A stretch of 64,000 nt of DNA, from assembly GCF_000005505.3 (NCBI RefSeq), contig NC_016132.3:17226501-17290500 (forward strand), written 5' to 3'. This DNA comes from Brachypodium distachyon. Its lineage: Eukaryota; Streptophyta; Magnoliopsida; Poales; Poaceae. A program made the position numbers and the translations under genes. The notes beneath the pieces were generated by a model, which saw only the letters and a list, made by a program, of their open reading frames with translations, was not told the origin of the DNA and made no database searches. The first letter of the stretch is position 1. The number at the start of each line of letters is the position of its first letter. Shown piece after piece: positions 33,601 through 44,127 of the stretch.

Positions 33601-36544
33601 TATGCATGCGGGCAGGCTGCGGGCTTACATCATACAGTTTTTTGTAGTCCAACCGTTGACCCTGCCGTCTACCTAAAACTGGTAAAACCTCATCTTGGTC
33701 GATTTCAAGGTCATTGGATGTGAGGTTGGGAATTGCTGTGTTAGAACAAGCAGTGGCTCCTTCCAAGTCATTAGTAGGATCACCAACCTTAGCACCTGAT
33801 GAAACTTCATCCCGCCCACAAGACTTGGCAATCTCAGCACAGAAATCATCAGAGTCTGATGTAAAGTCTGACTCATCTTGCTTCTCTTTGATATCTTTAT
33901 CTGAATCAGGACCTGCTGGATCATAATCATCATCTTCTGAGTCCTCAGAAGGTAATCCAAGGTCATCAACTTTCTCTTTCTCCTTTAAATGTTCTGAATT
34001 GTCACAAGTTGTGACAAAATTTGAGTCATCAGAGTCTGAACCTTCATCCTCATCCTCTTCTGACGATCCTTCTTCATGACCAGTCACATGTTCTTCGGCT
34101 ATATTAGGGTCGAAGTCACTGTCTTCTGAATCTTCTGATGGAAGATCAAACGCATCTTTTGGTATAGTTCCATGTGCCAAAGCAGCTGTCTCAGGAAAAA
34201 CTTTCTGCAAAAGGTAGTATTGTGGTGGAATATAATGTAGTCATTGGCTATGAAACAAGACCACACTTGGACTGTTCTTAACAGCGAAACTTTTACCTCC
34301 CAAGAGTCGCTGATGGAAAGATTGGTCCCTTGTAGTTCATTTATTACATCAATACAATCGATCTTGCAATCACATGCAGGGCAAAGCCATCCTTCATCTC
34401 CCGCAGGGACTACATGGGAATGGAACTCATGAATGAATGAAAATCAAAGAGAGCAGTATTCTAGATACCATATAAAAATAGAGAAAAAAAATATTACTAT
34501 CTTTAGTCAGTAGTGGAGGGTTTAAACATTTCTGGTGGAACCCTCTGTCGCAGACTCCGTCACAGAGGATGATGTCATTATTCAAAGTAACGTACTGCGA
34601 ACTACAAGTGGCACAAATAATCTGCAAGATGGGAAGCATGGTCACTGATTGAAAAGGTAAGCATAACAGAGCAAGATATAAAAGAAACTTGTTGGCATAC
34701 ATCTTCACAAGATATCTTTCCTTCATTATCAAATAAAGATTCATCAAGCTTCCCCATCGACAGAAGAGAATCAAGATTCTGGAAGGCTTCTCTTATTCTT
34801 AATTTGCAGCGCACAATTTCCTCCTTGGCTCGTTCAAGCTCCTTCTCCGGCCTTATCTTTTCCAAACTGTAAGTTTGTGTATTGGTGACTAACATTTTTA
34901 CATCGCAACTCAACACCACAAGGAAGTCACAGCTAAAAATATGGAAGAAGCTATGTTGTTGAATGTGAACACTCAACAAAAAGAAAAGAAAAAGGCTCTC
35001 GCACCTCTGATGAAACAATCGGTCAAACAACAACATAAATTTTGTTGAACTGAAAATCATTCATTACAAACTAGCACTGAGAATAGTTAGAAATTTAAAT
35101 TGCACAGTGTACATGAATGAAATATAACCTCTAAAGATGTGGAGACTGAGAACTGGGTGTTGCTCAGTTGGCTAGAGGTGCCAGTGAATGCCCAGCCCAC
35201 CGGGGTTTGAGGTTTGGGCTCCACAGGGTGTGCTCCTGGAAGTTTCTTATAATTAAAAATGCCACGGGTGCTAGTGCCTGTTTGTCAAGTATTTTATACC
35301 TATCTATCAGTTCTATACTTCTCTATCATATCAACACTCACATGGTTGATTAATTGTACATTACAGACCGAAGACCAACAAATAGGTAGTGTTTTAGCTT
35401 AACAACCAACTACACAGTCTTGTACAAATTTTGGTATAATTGGGCCAGTTCATTAATTACTATAATTACTACTACACTATAAAGTGGAATTTAGTTAGTT
35501 ACAACGGATCTTACCACTGTAAGTGTTTACCATTCTAGTAAGACTAGCACGACACTAAGAAAAAAATACGCATTTAAAGAGAAGGCTGTACTATTATCTA
35601 TTGTCTTTACATAATCCATATTCGTTCTCATTTCAATGCAACAAGTGACGCATAAAAAAAGTGATGCAGTCCAAATATGACAGACAACCACCACCATTGG
35701 TTCTTTTATAGAAGTAAAGACATTGTATTATAGCTCCAGAAAAAGAACTTGCCAATTAATTAACATGTACATAAAATAAGTAAAATACTCATTTTTCTGT
35801 ATACAGAAAATAAACTATAAACAATACATTAATTACTTGGAAGTGTTTCAGAAACCATGGTTGCGAAATGCATCGTTGATTCTGTAGAAAATAAACTAGG
35901 AACAAAACAATAGTTCAACTAAAACTGAATCATAAGTAATAAATGAAATATAGCTACATATGCAAAGGTGAATTTAGGAGAAGATGCCATCAAATAAAAT
36001 ACGTGAACAGAGACACAACAAACCTTTGCCTTTTCCAGCCTTCATTGGCATATGCTTCAAGCAGACTTTGCTCATAGTTCATCCGATTCAAAATATATCT
36101 AACTCGCTGACGAATTTTCGAGAACTCGTTGTTCGGGCCTTTCTTTGTGGGTCTACCCCTTTTTATTCTTTTAGCAGCTGGTTGTACTAGAGTGTGCACA
36201 GAGTCACTGGGAAACTTATTTGCAGCTGAGTGTACTAGAGTGTGCGCAGAGTCACTAGGTGGCTTGTTTGCAGCTGACCTAGAACGTAGAACCCTGACAG
36301 TAGTATCGCAATCAGATGACCTTAAAGGATAATTTCTATCAGCCAATACTCGGTAGCCTTTCCTTCCCCTGTTAGCTGTCCTTTTATAATTTTTCCTTTG
36401 GCCTGTGTTATTTTCCAGTGATTGAGATGTGTACGGCAAACTTTGATTGTCAAGGGTCTCAGGGTTCTGGCTAGAGTTTGCATAATTCCCAGTCTCAACA
36501 TTGTCCTCAGCACAACCAGAACCAGTGCCTTTGTTCATGTCCAT
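30641..36544 (-). CDS. PHD-finger homeodomain protein (HAT3.1/PRH type)
   Basis: Nine coding exons: 36544-36024, 34866-34701, 34621-34498, 34409-34297, 34204-33629, 32839-32204, 31657-31400, 31274-31185 and 31096-30641. Frames fit at every join (979 aa). The layout is: a basic N-terminal part with GRPTKKG; a leucine-zipper-like helix ([18 protein letters not shown]); a complete C4HC3 PHD finger at about 231-300 ([32 protein letters not shown]); a long acidic SED-rich region (308-712); a homeodomain at about 785-845 (FGPIIYQRLHEHF…[13 protein letters not shown]); and a Lys/Arg tail. This matches plant HAT3.1/pathogenesis-related homeodomain proteins, nuclear DNA- and chromatin-binding regulators. 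The helix-3 core reads WFETRR rather than WFqNRR, as in this subfamily. The acidic region contains a tandem duplication that created exon 6. Confidence 0.93.
31812..32026. mobile_element. Stowaway MITE in homeobox intron 6, 215 bp, intact
   Basis: CTCCCTCCGTCCCATAATAT at the left and its near-perfect inverse at the right (inverted ends about 34 bp, including 'gaggcaYgca'), flanked by TA on both sides (31810-31811 and 32027-32028). The interior is AT-rich and non-coding. The near-identical ends suggest a fairly recent insertion. Confidence 0.95.
33207..33590. mobile_element. Stowaway-type MITE in homeobox intron 5, 384 bp
   Basis: Left end CTCCCTCCATCCCAGTTTAG; the right end is its inverse with few changes ('ctaaattggtatggagggga'), TA on both sides (33205-33206 and 33591-33592). 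The inverted ends include 'agatgtcg'. It sits only 38 bases inside the intron from the exon 5 donor. A different family member from the one in intron 6. Confidence 0.92.
35151..35300 (+). mobile_element. tRNA-derived SINE (Au-like) in homeobox intron 1
   Basis: A polymerase III A box TGCTCAGTTGG (35161-35171) and a B box GGTTTGAGGTT (35204-35214) are about 33 bases apart, followed by a non-tRNA tail with GTGCTCCTGGAAGTTTCTTA and 'aaaaatgccacgggtgctag'. The order and wording match grass Au-type SINEs. The B box has TTGA in place of TCGA, so it is probably no longer active. The element lies antisense to the host gene. Confidence 0.75.
36181..36276 (-). repeat. In-frame 48-bp tandem duplication in homeobox exon 1
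   Basis: Two 48-base copies (36181-36228 and 36229-36276), encoding [16 protein letters not shown] and [16 protein letters not shown], lie just before the basic [12 protein letters not shown] patch. The length is a multiple of three, so the frame is kept. Confidence 0.9.
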
Positions 36545-37300
36545 CGGATGGTGGGCAGAAATTACTCTATTCTAGTAAACAAAGAAACCAAGATTTGGAG
36601 AACTCTGTTCCCGAGGAGCGCGATTGGAACAAAATAGGGAGCTCTCTGAAGTTGCACCAAATTAACCAGCACCTACAGCAAGTAAATAAGGTATAATCAG
36701 TGTTGGTGATTGTATGGACTGATCAGTTATAACTTGTCGAACATTGATATCTCACTTGCAGCTTCAAACCCTCCCACTAAAAAGCTAGTACACTACATTC
36801 ATTCCATTCACCAATATGACTTGTATTCCATAGTAGTTATCTTCAACCTAGTATGAAGCCTAATAGCAATTTGCATTATTGTAACAAATGTAAGTTATCC
36901 CCAACAAACGTTAGTGTTGCAGTATCGCAACGAATGTGTCTAAAGTTCTCCTGCTGTCAACTGTTACGTCCCGTGGTTATGGGGAGGTGGAGGTGGGTAC
37001 TGTGGCTAGGGCTGAGGGGATAGGAGGGGCTCTCGCCCCAAGGACAAGATAGAACTATTCTTCTATTTCTTGCTTGATTAATTCCTCATAGAGGGTACTC
37101 TTTATATAGAGGCCTAACAATCCAATCTAGGCAAAGGCAACAAATCACAGATTTTATCTCTAGTTGGCTTAAGGTCCAAGCTAAAAGATATCTTCCTAAT
37201 TTGAAGCATAAACTACCTAACCGAGGAATTGGGGATCTTATCTCACAATTGACAAATTGAGGGCTTCCATGGTGGGCCAAGGGCCCCGTACATAACTCCA
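36545..37300 (-). promoter_or_regulatory. Leader/upstream region of the homeobox gene
   Basis: No coding exon recognisable. Probably includes a leader intron, as no TATA box sits close to the ATG. A short GC-rich piece at 36960-37040 ('ggtggaggtgggtactgtgg') has no assigned role. Confidence 0.35.
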
Positions 37301-37303
37301 ACA

Positions 37304-38715
37304 CATAACTTCTTCTGAATGGCAACCATTTAAACCACTAGAGAACTGGCCCAACCTTAACATCTACTACTATTTTAGCCGCTAAACCTTACTGGAATTT
37401 GCTAGCAATAGTGACCAGAACTCCCACACGAGGTTGTTTTCGGAATCTCAACAACACATTTCACACAATTTCAACTCCAAAGCTATTTTTCTTTCTTGAC
37501 TAAGAGCTAAGTTAGGGGGGAGGCCTGCAACTTGCAAGAAATAAGTGACAAGCAATTACGAATTCTCATTCGACAATTAACCAAATCAACACGCTCCTGA
37601 GCCCCCAGACTATCCTTATCTCAGGGTGTCTAGCATGACCAAGCCAATAGAAACCCTATAAACCACACTTCTTCTACATTGAACCTCCAGACCTATCCAA
37701 ATTTCTGTCACACATCACATCACAGCATCCATAAAATCAGAAAGCCTGCACAAACACAGCTCAAATCTTATATATATACACTGTCGGAGCCTCTCCTACA
37801 GATTTCAGTAAAAAAAAAACAGCTCAAATCCAAACACACCCAAAAAAGGAAAAAAAAATACGGCATCCAGAACGCCAGAAGCCCACACTCTAACGGGGAG
37901 ATTATCCCACCGCGAAACACCGCTACGTGAAATATACACCCCACACATTTTAAATTTCATGCTGCCAAGACAGATAACTTCTTCGAAATGACAATCGTTT
38001 AAACCACCAGGGAACAGTCCCTACCCTACCATGTACTAGCATGACCACTAGGGAACTGGCCCTAGTATTTTAGCTGTTAAACCTTCTGGAAATTGCTACC
38101 AATAGTGACCAACTTCCATCGTTCGGCGCTATTCATGAGAGCTTTCTCACGGCTGGGGTCTGGGGGCCTGCCTCCCCGAGGATTGCGACGTGCACTGAGC
38201 TTCGTCTCTTCGTCTTCTCCTCCTCTCTCTTCTTTTCTTCGCTTGAGGCTGTAATCAATTTTTCCCCTCTCTAATGCAATACAACAAGAAGCAAAGCTTC
38301 TGCGCTTGCTCGAGGGCTTTCTAAAAATCTGAAAAACACATTTCACACAATCTCAAGTCGAAAGCTATTGTTCTTTCTTGCCCAAGACCTAAGGGCGAAG
38401 GAAAGGATTGCAACCAGCAACGAGCAAATGGCAAGCAATTACGATTTCTCGTTAGACAATCAACCAAATCAACAAGCTCCTGAGTCCTGACTATCCTTAT
38501 CTTCCGGTGTCTAGCATGACCAACCCCTCAAAACCCTAGAAATCACCCGAACTGAATTTCTGGACCTATCCATCACACCACATCACCCGTACGGCCAAAG
38601 AAGCCTGCAAAACCACACCTCAAATCCAACCAAAACAAAAAAAGAAACAGCATCCGAAAGCGTCGCAATCCGATAACTCTCACGGAGAGTGCCGCGCCGG
38701 GAACCGCCGCCTACG
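37304..38715. repeat. Tandem duplication of about 0.65 kb upstream of the homeobox gene
   Basis: Unit A (about 37304-37935) and unit B (about 37974-38715) share a long series of matching blocks in the same order: 'taacttcttc', 'tttaaaccac', 'aattgct…caatagtgacca', 'acacatttcacacaat', 'ctattTttctttcttg', 'caaatcaaca…gctcctgag', 'ctatccttatct', 'tgtctagcatgacca', 'cagcatcc'. They are clearly diverged, so the event is not recent. Unit B has about 210 extra bases (38119-38330). Confidence 0.85.
38119..38332 (-). mobile_element. Insertion of about 210 bp in duplicated unit B, class unknown
   Basis: Present in unit B and absent from unit A between 'caatagtgacca' and 'acacatttcacac'. On the minus strand it begins GAAAGCCCTCGAGCAAGCGC, has an A/G-rich middle and contains 'aggcaggcccccagacccca'. 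No clear inverted ends or coding content. It could instead be ancestral sequence lost from unit A. Confidence 0.4.
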
Positions 38716-40059
38716 CGAAATCTACCCTCGAGCATTGTGGATTTGACCGCGGCCGCGGGAACAGCGAGATGGATAGGCTCGACGTAGTCGGGCAGGGCAC
38801 CGGTGGAGGGACGACGAGATACTCACCCCCGTGCTATCCGCCCCCGCCGGCCGGCGATGACTGATCTCCGCCGAAGTTCCACGGCTCTCCCCAACAGCTT
38901 TGTTCGGTGGGCGAGATGAGGCGAGCGGAAACTGAAAATAAAGCGACCCGGGGGCTGCGGTGTTTGTCCATGACCTCTCTCGGCTCGGGCCGTTGGGCCG
39001 CAGGTCGGGCCCCGCCGCCAGAGAGCGGGACTCGACGGCCCGTGTAGCGTTTGAGTCGGCCTCCGGCCGGGCCGGACCGAAAATCTTATCGCTCTTGATA
39101 CAAGGCCAGGCCCAAGAAATTGTACAGCCCAAACACAAACACGTCACTGCTCTGTTTTTGTTGCTCGCGTATAGACTAGTAGCTCCATTATTCCGCTGTA
39201 CATGAGTACATCTGACGTGACGCTGGCTTGGACCGTTTCGTGGTGTCGCAGTCTCAGATCCCAAAGTCAAAACGTGACAAGAACGTATATGCCTCCCTCC
39301 TCCTGCTCGGTGCGGCTTATCTATGACGAGGATTAGCCAGTGCCGTTTTTCTTTTGTTAATGTCGAGAGAAATGGGACTCTAATTTTTAACGAGCACAAG
39401 TTGTTTTCAACGAAAAGCTCTGGGTGAAAGCCTTCTCTAGAAACATCTGAAAAGAAAGCTTTTTTCTAGTAGAGTGGTAGAGAGAGAAAACAAAGGACAC
39501 ACAAGTCCACGTGACGAACAGTAGCAATTACATCATCCGCTAGTCCGCTTCAATTACTCTGGTGCAATCCCGTTCCTGTCCTCCGCTCGCCGCGACCAGT
39601 TTAAATTGTTGTTGCAGTTTTTGTGCAGTGTATACGCATGTACCTATACACTGAAACACGTTTAGATACATAATTTAGATTGATGTGTAGGTACGGATGT
39701 ACCTACACACCGAAACACGACACATAATTTTAGATCATCCGAAGTTCAGAACGAGTAATAAAGTTTGTTGGATAACAAATCAACACTTAGATAAATACAA
39801 AATTCTCGGTCGATTTGGCAAAAAAAAAAGACACTTAGCCCGGCCTCTGCCGATCTCATTACACAATCTTCAATCACTGACTCAAGGTGCAGATATGCAT
39901 TCGCAATCTGACGATGCCTGTTCTTTCCGCAACCGCGGATTAGTTAGTCCCGCTGCCTGCAAATCACGATTAATTTAACCGACACGCAAAAACTCCGTTG
40001 GAATCTACTGGCCGGTGCAGTGCACGCGACGCCGGCGAGCACCCGCCGCTGCTAGCTAG
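38716..40059. other. Intergenic region between the homeobox and S40 genes
   Basis: The GC-rich part at 38720-39080 probably contains the promoter and first non-coding exon of the leftward homeobox gene. The stretch 39400-39960 is AT-rich. A short direct repeat ('catgtacctatacactgaaacacg' near 39638 and 'gatgtacctacacaccgaaacacg' near 39696) is visible. The last 60 bases are the S40 3' UTR. No gene. Confidence 0.4.
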
Positions 40060-40470
40060 CTAGCTCTCGAGGAACCCGGTCATGCGGAGCACGGCGTTGC
40101 GGACGGAGCGGAGGTCCCGGCCCTTGAGCGTGCGCCCCTGCCCCTCGCACACGGACGACGCCGCCGCCTCCGCGCACCGCCGCCTCGCCGCCATCAGCTC
40201 GTGCGGCGGCACGAACGACCCCGACCCCGACGCCGCCCCATCTCCATCGGCGCCGCAGTAGCTCCGCGCCCACGCTGCCGTCTGCTCCGTCGCCGGGGCC
40301 CTTATCGCCGCAGGGATCCCCACGGGCCTCGACGCGCCGCCCGCGCGCGCGGCGTCGCCATGGGCCTGCTGCTTGCCGATCGACCGGCGCCGCTGCTGCT
40401 GCTGCTGTCCGCCGTTGCTCACATCTCGATCCGGCCAAAGCACTTCGGCTTCCTCGAGCTCCCGATCCAT
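40060..40470 (-). CDS. S40/DUF584 family protein (senescence regulator type)
   Basis: Intronless gene of 136 aa. The ATG at 40470 starts MDRELEEAEVLWPDRD, the family's N-terminal signature (acidic, then LWP). The middle is low complexity (a Gln run from a CTG/CAG microsatellite, Ala- and Gly-rich). The C-terminal signature is complete: FVPPHELMAARR, SVCEGQGRTLKGRDL, then RSVRNAVLRMTGFLES. S40 proteins are small plant nuclear proteins whose genes respond to senescence, dark, hormone and pathogen signals; their biochemical role is unknown. The frame stays open upstream of the ATG, but I see no credible earlier ATG start. Confidence 0.93.
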   Translation of the reverse strand: MDRELEEAEVLWPDRDVSNGGQQQQQRRRSIGKQQAHGDAARAGGASRPVGIPAAIRAPATEQTAAWARSYCGADGDGAASGSGSFVPPHELMAARRRCAEAAASSVCEGQGRTLKGRDLRSVRNAVLRMTGFLES

Positions 40471-40580
40471 GACTGCCGCCGCCGCCGGAGACGAAGACGA
40501 AGAATACGAGCCTGCTACTAGTACTTCTTCTCGGTGGGTCGTTGTTGTTGGAGAGATCAATCGATCGGTCGGCGACGCAT

Positions 40581-40590
40581 GTATATATAG
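40581..40590 (-). promoter_or_regulatory. TATA box of the S40 gene
   Basis: CTATATATAC on the minus strand, about 110 bases before the ATG, in otherwise GC-balanced sequence. The distance fits a leader of about 80 bases. Confidence 0.6.
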
Positions 40591-40928
40591 GGAATCGAGA
40601 ACGGGAACCGAAGGGGGTCGGTGGATTGATTTGGGTTTAATTATTAGTATTGGTGATGGAGTGAGAGTGAGCACACTGGGGACGGAGGATGGCGTCACGC
40701 CATTGGGGACGGGATTGGGATGGTTCGGTTGGCGCGCCCGGGTTTCCTGCGTGCGCGCGGTTCCATGGTTTCGTGACAGTGCGGGCTTGAGGCGGCCAAC
40801 CCGCCCGGCCCCGCCGCCCAGCGCCTCGCCTTCATTTTTTCTTTTTCTTTTTTTTTCGGTTTTTTGCTTTCCATGTTACTGGATGCAAGCTGTTTCTTTT
40901 CATGCTGACACATGCAACTTTGGGTATA

Positions 40929-41339
40929 CTCCCTCTGTTTCACGATGCTACGCATAGATTTTTCAAATTTATTCACAATACACCTCATTTTCTCTTGATA
41001 CCTGCACCAGCCGTATACCCCTCCTTCCCAAAATACAACTCATATAGATTTGTGCACCTGGACCAAGAGAGCTCTCGTTTCTAGTGCCTGACCACTCATA
41101 TTGGGTTAATCATAAATAGATGTGAGTAGTTATTGGCCAGGTGCGGGTACCAAGAGAAAAATGAGGTGTATTGTGGAACAAATGAGAAAAATCTATACAT
41201 GTTGTATTGTGGAATGAAGAGAGTAACTACTCACATCAATTTATTATTATCTCAATATGAGTGATCAAGCACTAGAAACAAGAGCTGCCTTGGTCCAAGT
41301 GCGCAAATCTATATGAGGTGTATTTTGGAATGGAGGGAG
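40929..41339. mobile_element. Two interleaved Stowaway-type MITEs (order A, B, A', B')
   Basis: Arm A (about 40929-41012) is the inverse of A' (about 41135-41223), and arm B (41018-41134) is the inverse of B' (about 41226-41339). Each of the four outer ends has a CTCC-like terminus next to TA (40927-40928, 41016-41017, 41224-41225 and 41340-41341). Examples: B has 'gatgtgagtagtta' and B' 'taactactcacatc'; A has 'cacaatacacctcatttt' and A' 'aaaatgaggtgtattgtg'. Simple nesting would give A, B, B', A'. Confidence 0.85.
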
Positions 41340-41437
41340 TAACCGAGATTTACATTGAGTTACACTTGATCGGACACACTTGCTCGCCATGCTGTATGCA
41401 CGTCAGCTGGAAAACAATGTCACCGCAAAAAAAATTA

Positions 41438-41540
41438 CTCATTCCGTTTTATATTAAGTGACTCAAATTTGTCTAAATATGAATCTATGTATCGCCTAAA
41501 AAACGTCTATTTACACGTAGCCAGAAACAAAATCACTAAG
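41438..41540. mobile_element. Stowaway-type relic, left arm
   Basis: 'ctcattccgttttatattaa' followed by 'gtgactcaaatttgtctaaatatg', the same family as 9038-9149 and 10556-10660. The right end has decayed. Confidence 0.6.
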
Positions 41541-42170
41541 CTTTGGCAGCACAGAGTGGACCTGGCCGAGGTGTACGTAGGCATGATAAGGCAATGATTG
41601 AGAGCATGCAAGTATTTAGATATTCTTAGCGACTTATCGTGTCCCAGTCATTACTTGGTTCTCAAATCTTATGAGAGGAGTAACAAAACATTATATGCGG
41701 TCCTCTTCAAAAAAAAAAATGTTGCAGTCTGGAGAGCAGTATCAGAGTGGAGTCTGTGGCTTGAGTGCATCACCAACAAATTAGAAGGGAAGATTCGATG
41801 GAGAAAAAATGCACAGAGAATGATTTAAGTATGCATGCGCATGTTCTGTGAAAGCTTAAAGAAGAGGGAAGCAGAACTGCTTGGCTTGGCGTGCAGTTGT
41901 TGAGCACGGGCGGCTGTGCTGTTATGTTACAGCTGCGTGGATTACGTTACGTATAATTCGGGCCGGCCTGTTGCTCCTAGGGTGACCGTTTATTTTTCAT
42001 GGATAGTGAATTTTTTAACCGTTTGATTTTAGGTTTGACATCCCATCTTTTTTTCTGTCAGTAGATACTGCCGCCACTGGTCGGTAGCTGCCACCATGCT
42101 ACTCCGCCCCTCGAGCCATTTTTCTCAAAAGCTGAAGACAAAAAAATCAAAACCGAAAATGCATAAATAG
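41541..42170. other. Intergenic, no gene recognised
   Basis: AT-rich sequence with a 76-codon open frame (41598-41828) that has no known domain. Nothing else to report. Confidence 0.3.
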
Positions 42171-42173
42171 ATA

Positions 42174-42258
42174 ATTCCTCTGATCCATAATAAGTGTGCC
42201 GCAGATATAGTACAACTTTGTACTAAATCTTATACACTTATTATGAATCGTAAATAGT
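42174..42258. mobile_element. Short Stowaway-type MITE, about 85 bp
   Basis: TTCCTCTGATCCATAATAAG at the left and 'cttattatgaatcgtaaata' at the right, with the centre 'tagtacaactttgtacta' itself palindromic. Right end partly decayed. Confidence 0.7.
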
Positions 42259-44127
42259 AGTTTTCATTTATAAACCAAAATCAAAAGTCATAGGTTAAAT
42301 TAACCAAAAATATCTTAATGTTCGCTTAAGACATATAGCTACGGATGGGGTTGGCTAAGCTTTCACATCCCCAACATCCATGATTTAGGTGCTAAGATAG
42401 ACATTTCAGCTCTCTCTCTCTCCAAAGCTTTTTCACCATATCCGATCCCTTAGCGTCTTGCGGTGCTGTAGACTTTAAATCTTATCATTTACATTAAATT
42501 TGCCATGTATATATTAATTAAATTATTTTATTTAGCTTAGGCTTGGGCGCTCTTTAGCTTTGCATTGGTGCTAAATATTTTGACCTTATCATCCATTTAG
42601 CACTTTTGCTGCTAAACAATCTCTCTCGTCTAAAGGACGTGGATCTTTAAGCCATATTTTTTAAAAATTCCGACAATATATCAAAATAACCGATTACATC
42701 GTCATAGCTCTATAAACACGTGCCACCCAGCCACATAGGGAGGGAACATCATGTGTAAGACCACTTTTCGAACAACGGAAGGGAGCACCGAAAACCACCG
42801 CATGCAACCACCACCATGCTAGCCCCCTCGCCTCTTGCTAGAGTTGGAAATACAGCTGGCATGAAACTAGAAGAGGATGAAAATACCATTTCATCGTAGG
42901 ACTCTATGAAGCCATGCATATAATCGCATGAGCTTTATGCAACAGAAGGGAATAGGCCCCTAAACTGGGCGGTGGCTTCCCTTTGGAGGCTAGCGCGTCA
43001 CACAAAAGCAAAAAGATGACGATCGATGCAGACACCAGAACCACAAGGTTCACCCAGGACACCAAGATCTCCCTCACACCGATGCATAATACGAGACAAG
43101 AAATTGTCACCCGCGCAAGCAAAGGAATATGACATCTCAAATAAAGAAAGATCTCATGTGCCAGCTTCAATTCAAAGGGATCCGCTTCAGCCTTCAAGAA
43201 ACCAAGAATGAGTATCAAGTATGGCGGTTGCATGAGAGAGAACCCACAATCAACATCAAAAAGAGGAATTTTTGGCATGAAAAGAGAACAGAGAGAAAAA
43301 TTGAAGAGGGGATGCCAAATCGATGAACGTCCTTTAACTTCCATTTTTCCTCTCTGCATCCGTCACCACGACGACTAGAAGAAGAGAGTGCAGTTTTTTA
43401 ACCTTCTAGACCTATGTAGCCATCGGGCTTATTGAAGGAGCTTCTACCTTTAATCCAGACCTCCGGAAATAACCTTCATCACGGCCTGCCGAGGGATGCA
43501 GCTGAGAAGATGGATCCCAGAAACGGCTGCCGAATCTAGCCCAAAGTAGCCAGGGTGAGTTCTAGGGAAAAAAAGAAGGATGAGATGCCGCCAATTGCCC
43601 TTAAGACACCTATTAAACCACTGTAATGTCGACCTCCCCTCTCTTTTCCACTCCGACCGGCAACGCTCGCGAGGAGAAAGCCAAGGGGGTCAAGGAAGAA
43701 GACAAGAAAGAGGGCTTGCGAGAGCCTCCCCAAAAATTACCACTAAAGTATCCGAAAAAATACTACTTGTTGTCCCCAAAATACTCATACTCATGTATTT
43801 GGTGCATATTTATGTTGCTTGGAGTCCTCTATGTGAACACGGTGACGTGCACTCTGCAGACGGATCCAAGCAAGACAAGAACACATTCCCTTCGTACCAT
43901 CACAATCACATTACTCCGTTACTAATTTGTTTTTTGTTTTTGTTTTTCAGATCCCATTAGGAACTTTTCTACGCTGAAGAACAGCTAACTAATGGCAACA
44001 TCTCTTCCTCGCTGATAGTGGCAATACCTCTCGCTTGTAAGCAAAAATGATCACAAAAACCCTCTAAAAAATGATCACAAAACACCCCATTTCCAAACAA
44101 AAAAGATTGCCAAAAACACCGAAGTGC
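42259..44127. other. Long interval, no gene recognised
   Basis: At 42700-43730 the sequence looks repeat-derived: moderate GC, a 151-codon open frame on the minus strand (43359-42904) with several hydrophobic runs but no domain I recognise, and many short frames on the + strand. I could not find inverted ends, LTRs or transposase motifs. The last part (43930-44127) precedes the 3' end of the S40-like frame. Confidence 0.35.

Larger units (their letters stand above)
31445..33975 (-). repeat. Tandem duplication inside the homeobox gene (exon half + intron + exon half)
   Basis: Unit 1 runs from the middle of exon 5 ([20 protein letters not shown], about 33975) across the intron to the middle of exon 6 (about 32570). 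Unit 2 runs from there ([20 protein letters not shown], about 32560) across the next intron to the middle of exon 7 (about 31445). Exon 6 is thus a fusion: its 5' half resembles exon 7 ([12 protein letters not shown] against [12 protein letters not shown]) and its 3' half resembles exon 5 (…KKLYD at both ends). The introns also match next to the exons ('gatgaagaggaaa…gtcaagttcata'). Confidence 0.9.

Noticed and set aside
40470..40698. A longer S40 protein starting at 40698
   Set aside because: The frame is open, but that codon is GTG, the sequence has no family similarity, and a TATA box lies inside it at 40581-40590. The conserved N-terminus starts at 40470.
42904..43359. 151-codon minus-strand frame with hydrophobic stretches, as a membrane protein
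   Set aside because: Hydrophobic runs are biased by T-rich composition on that strand. No family motif, no splice partners and no TATA box were seen.
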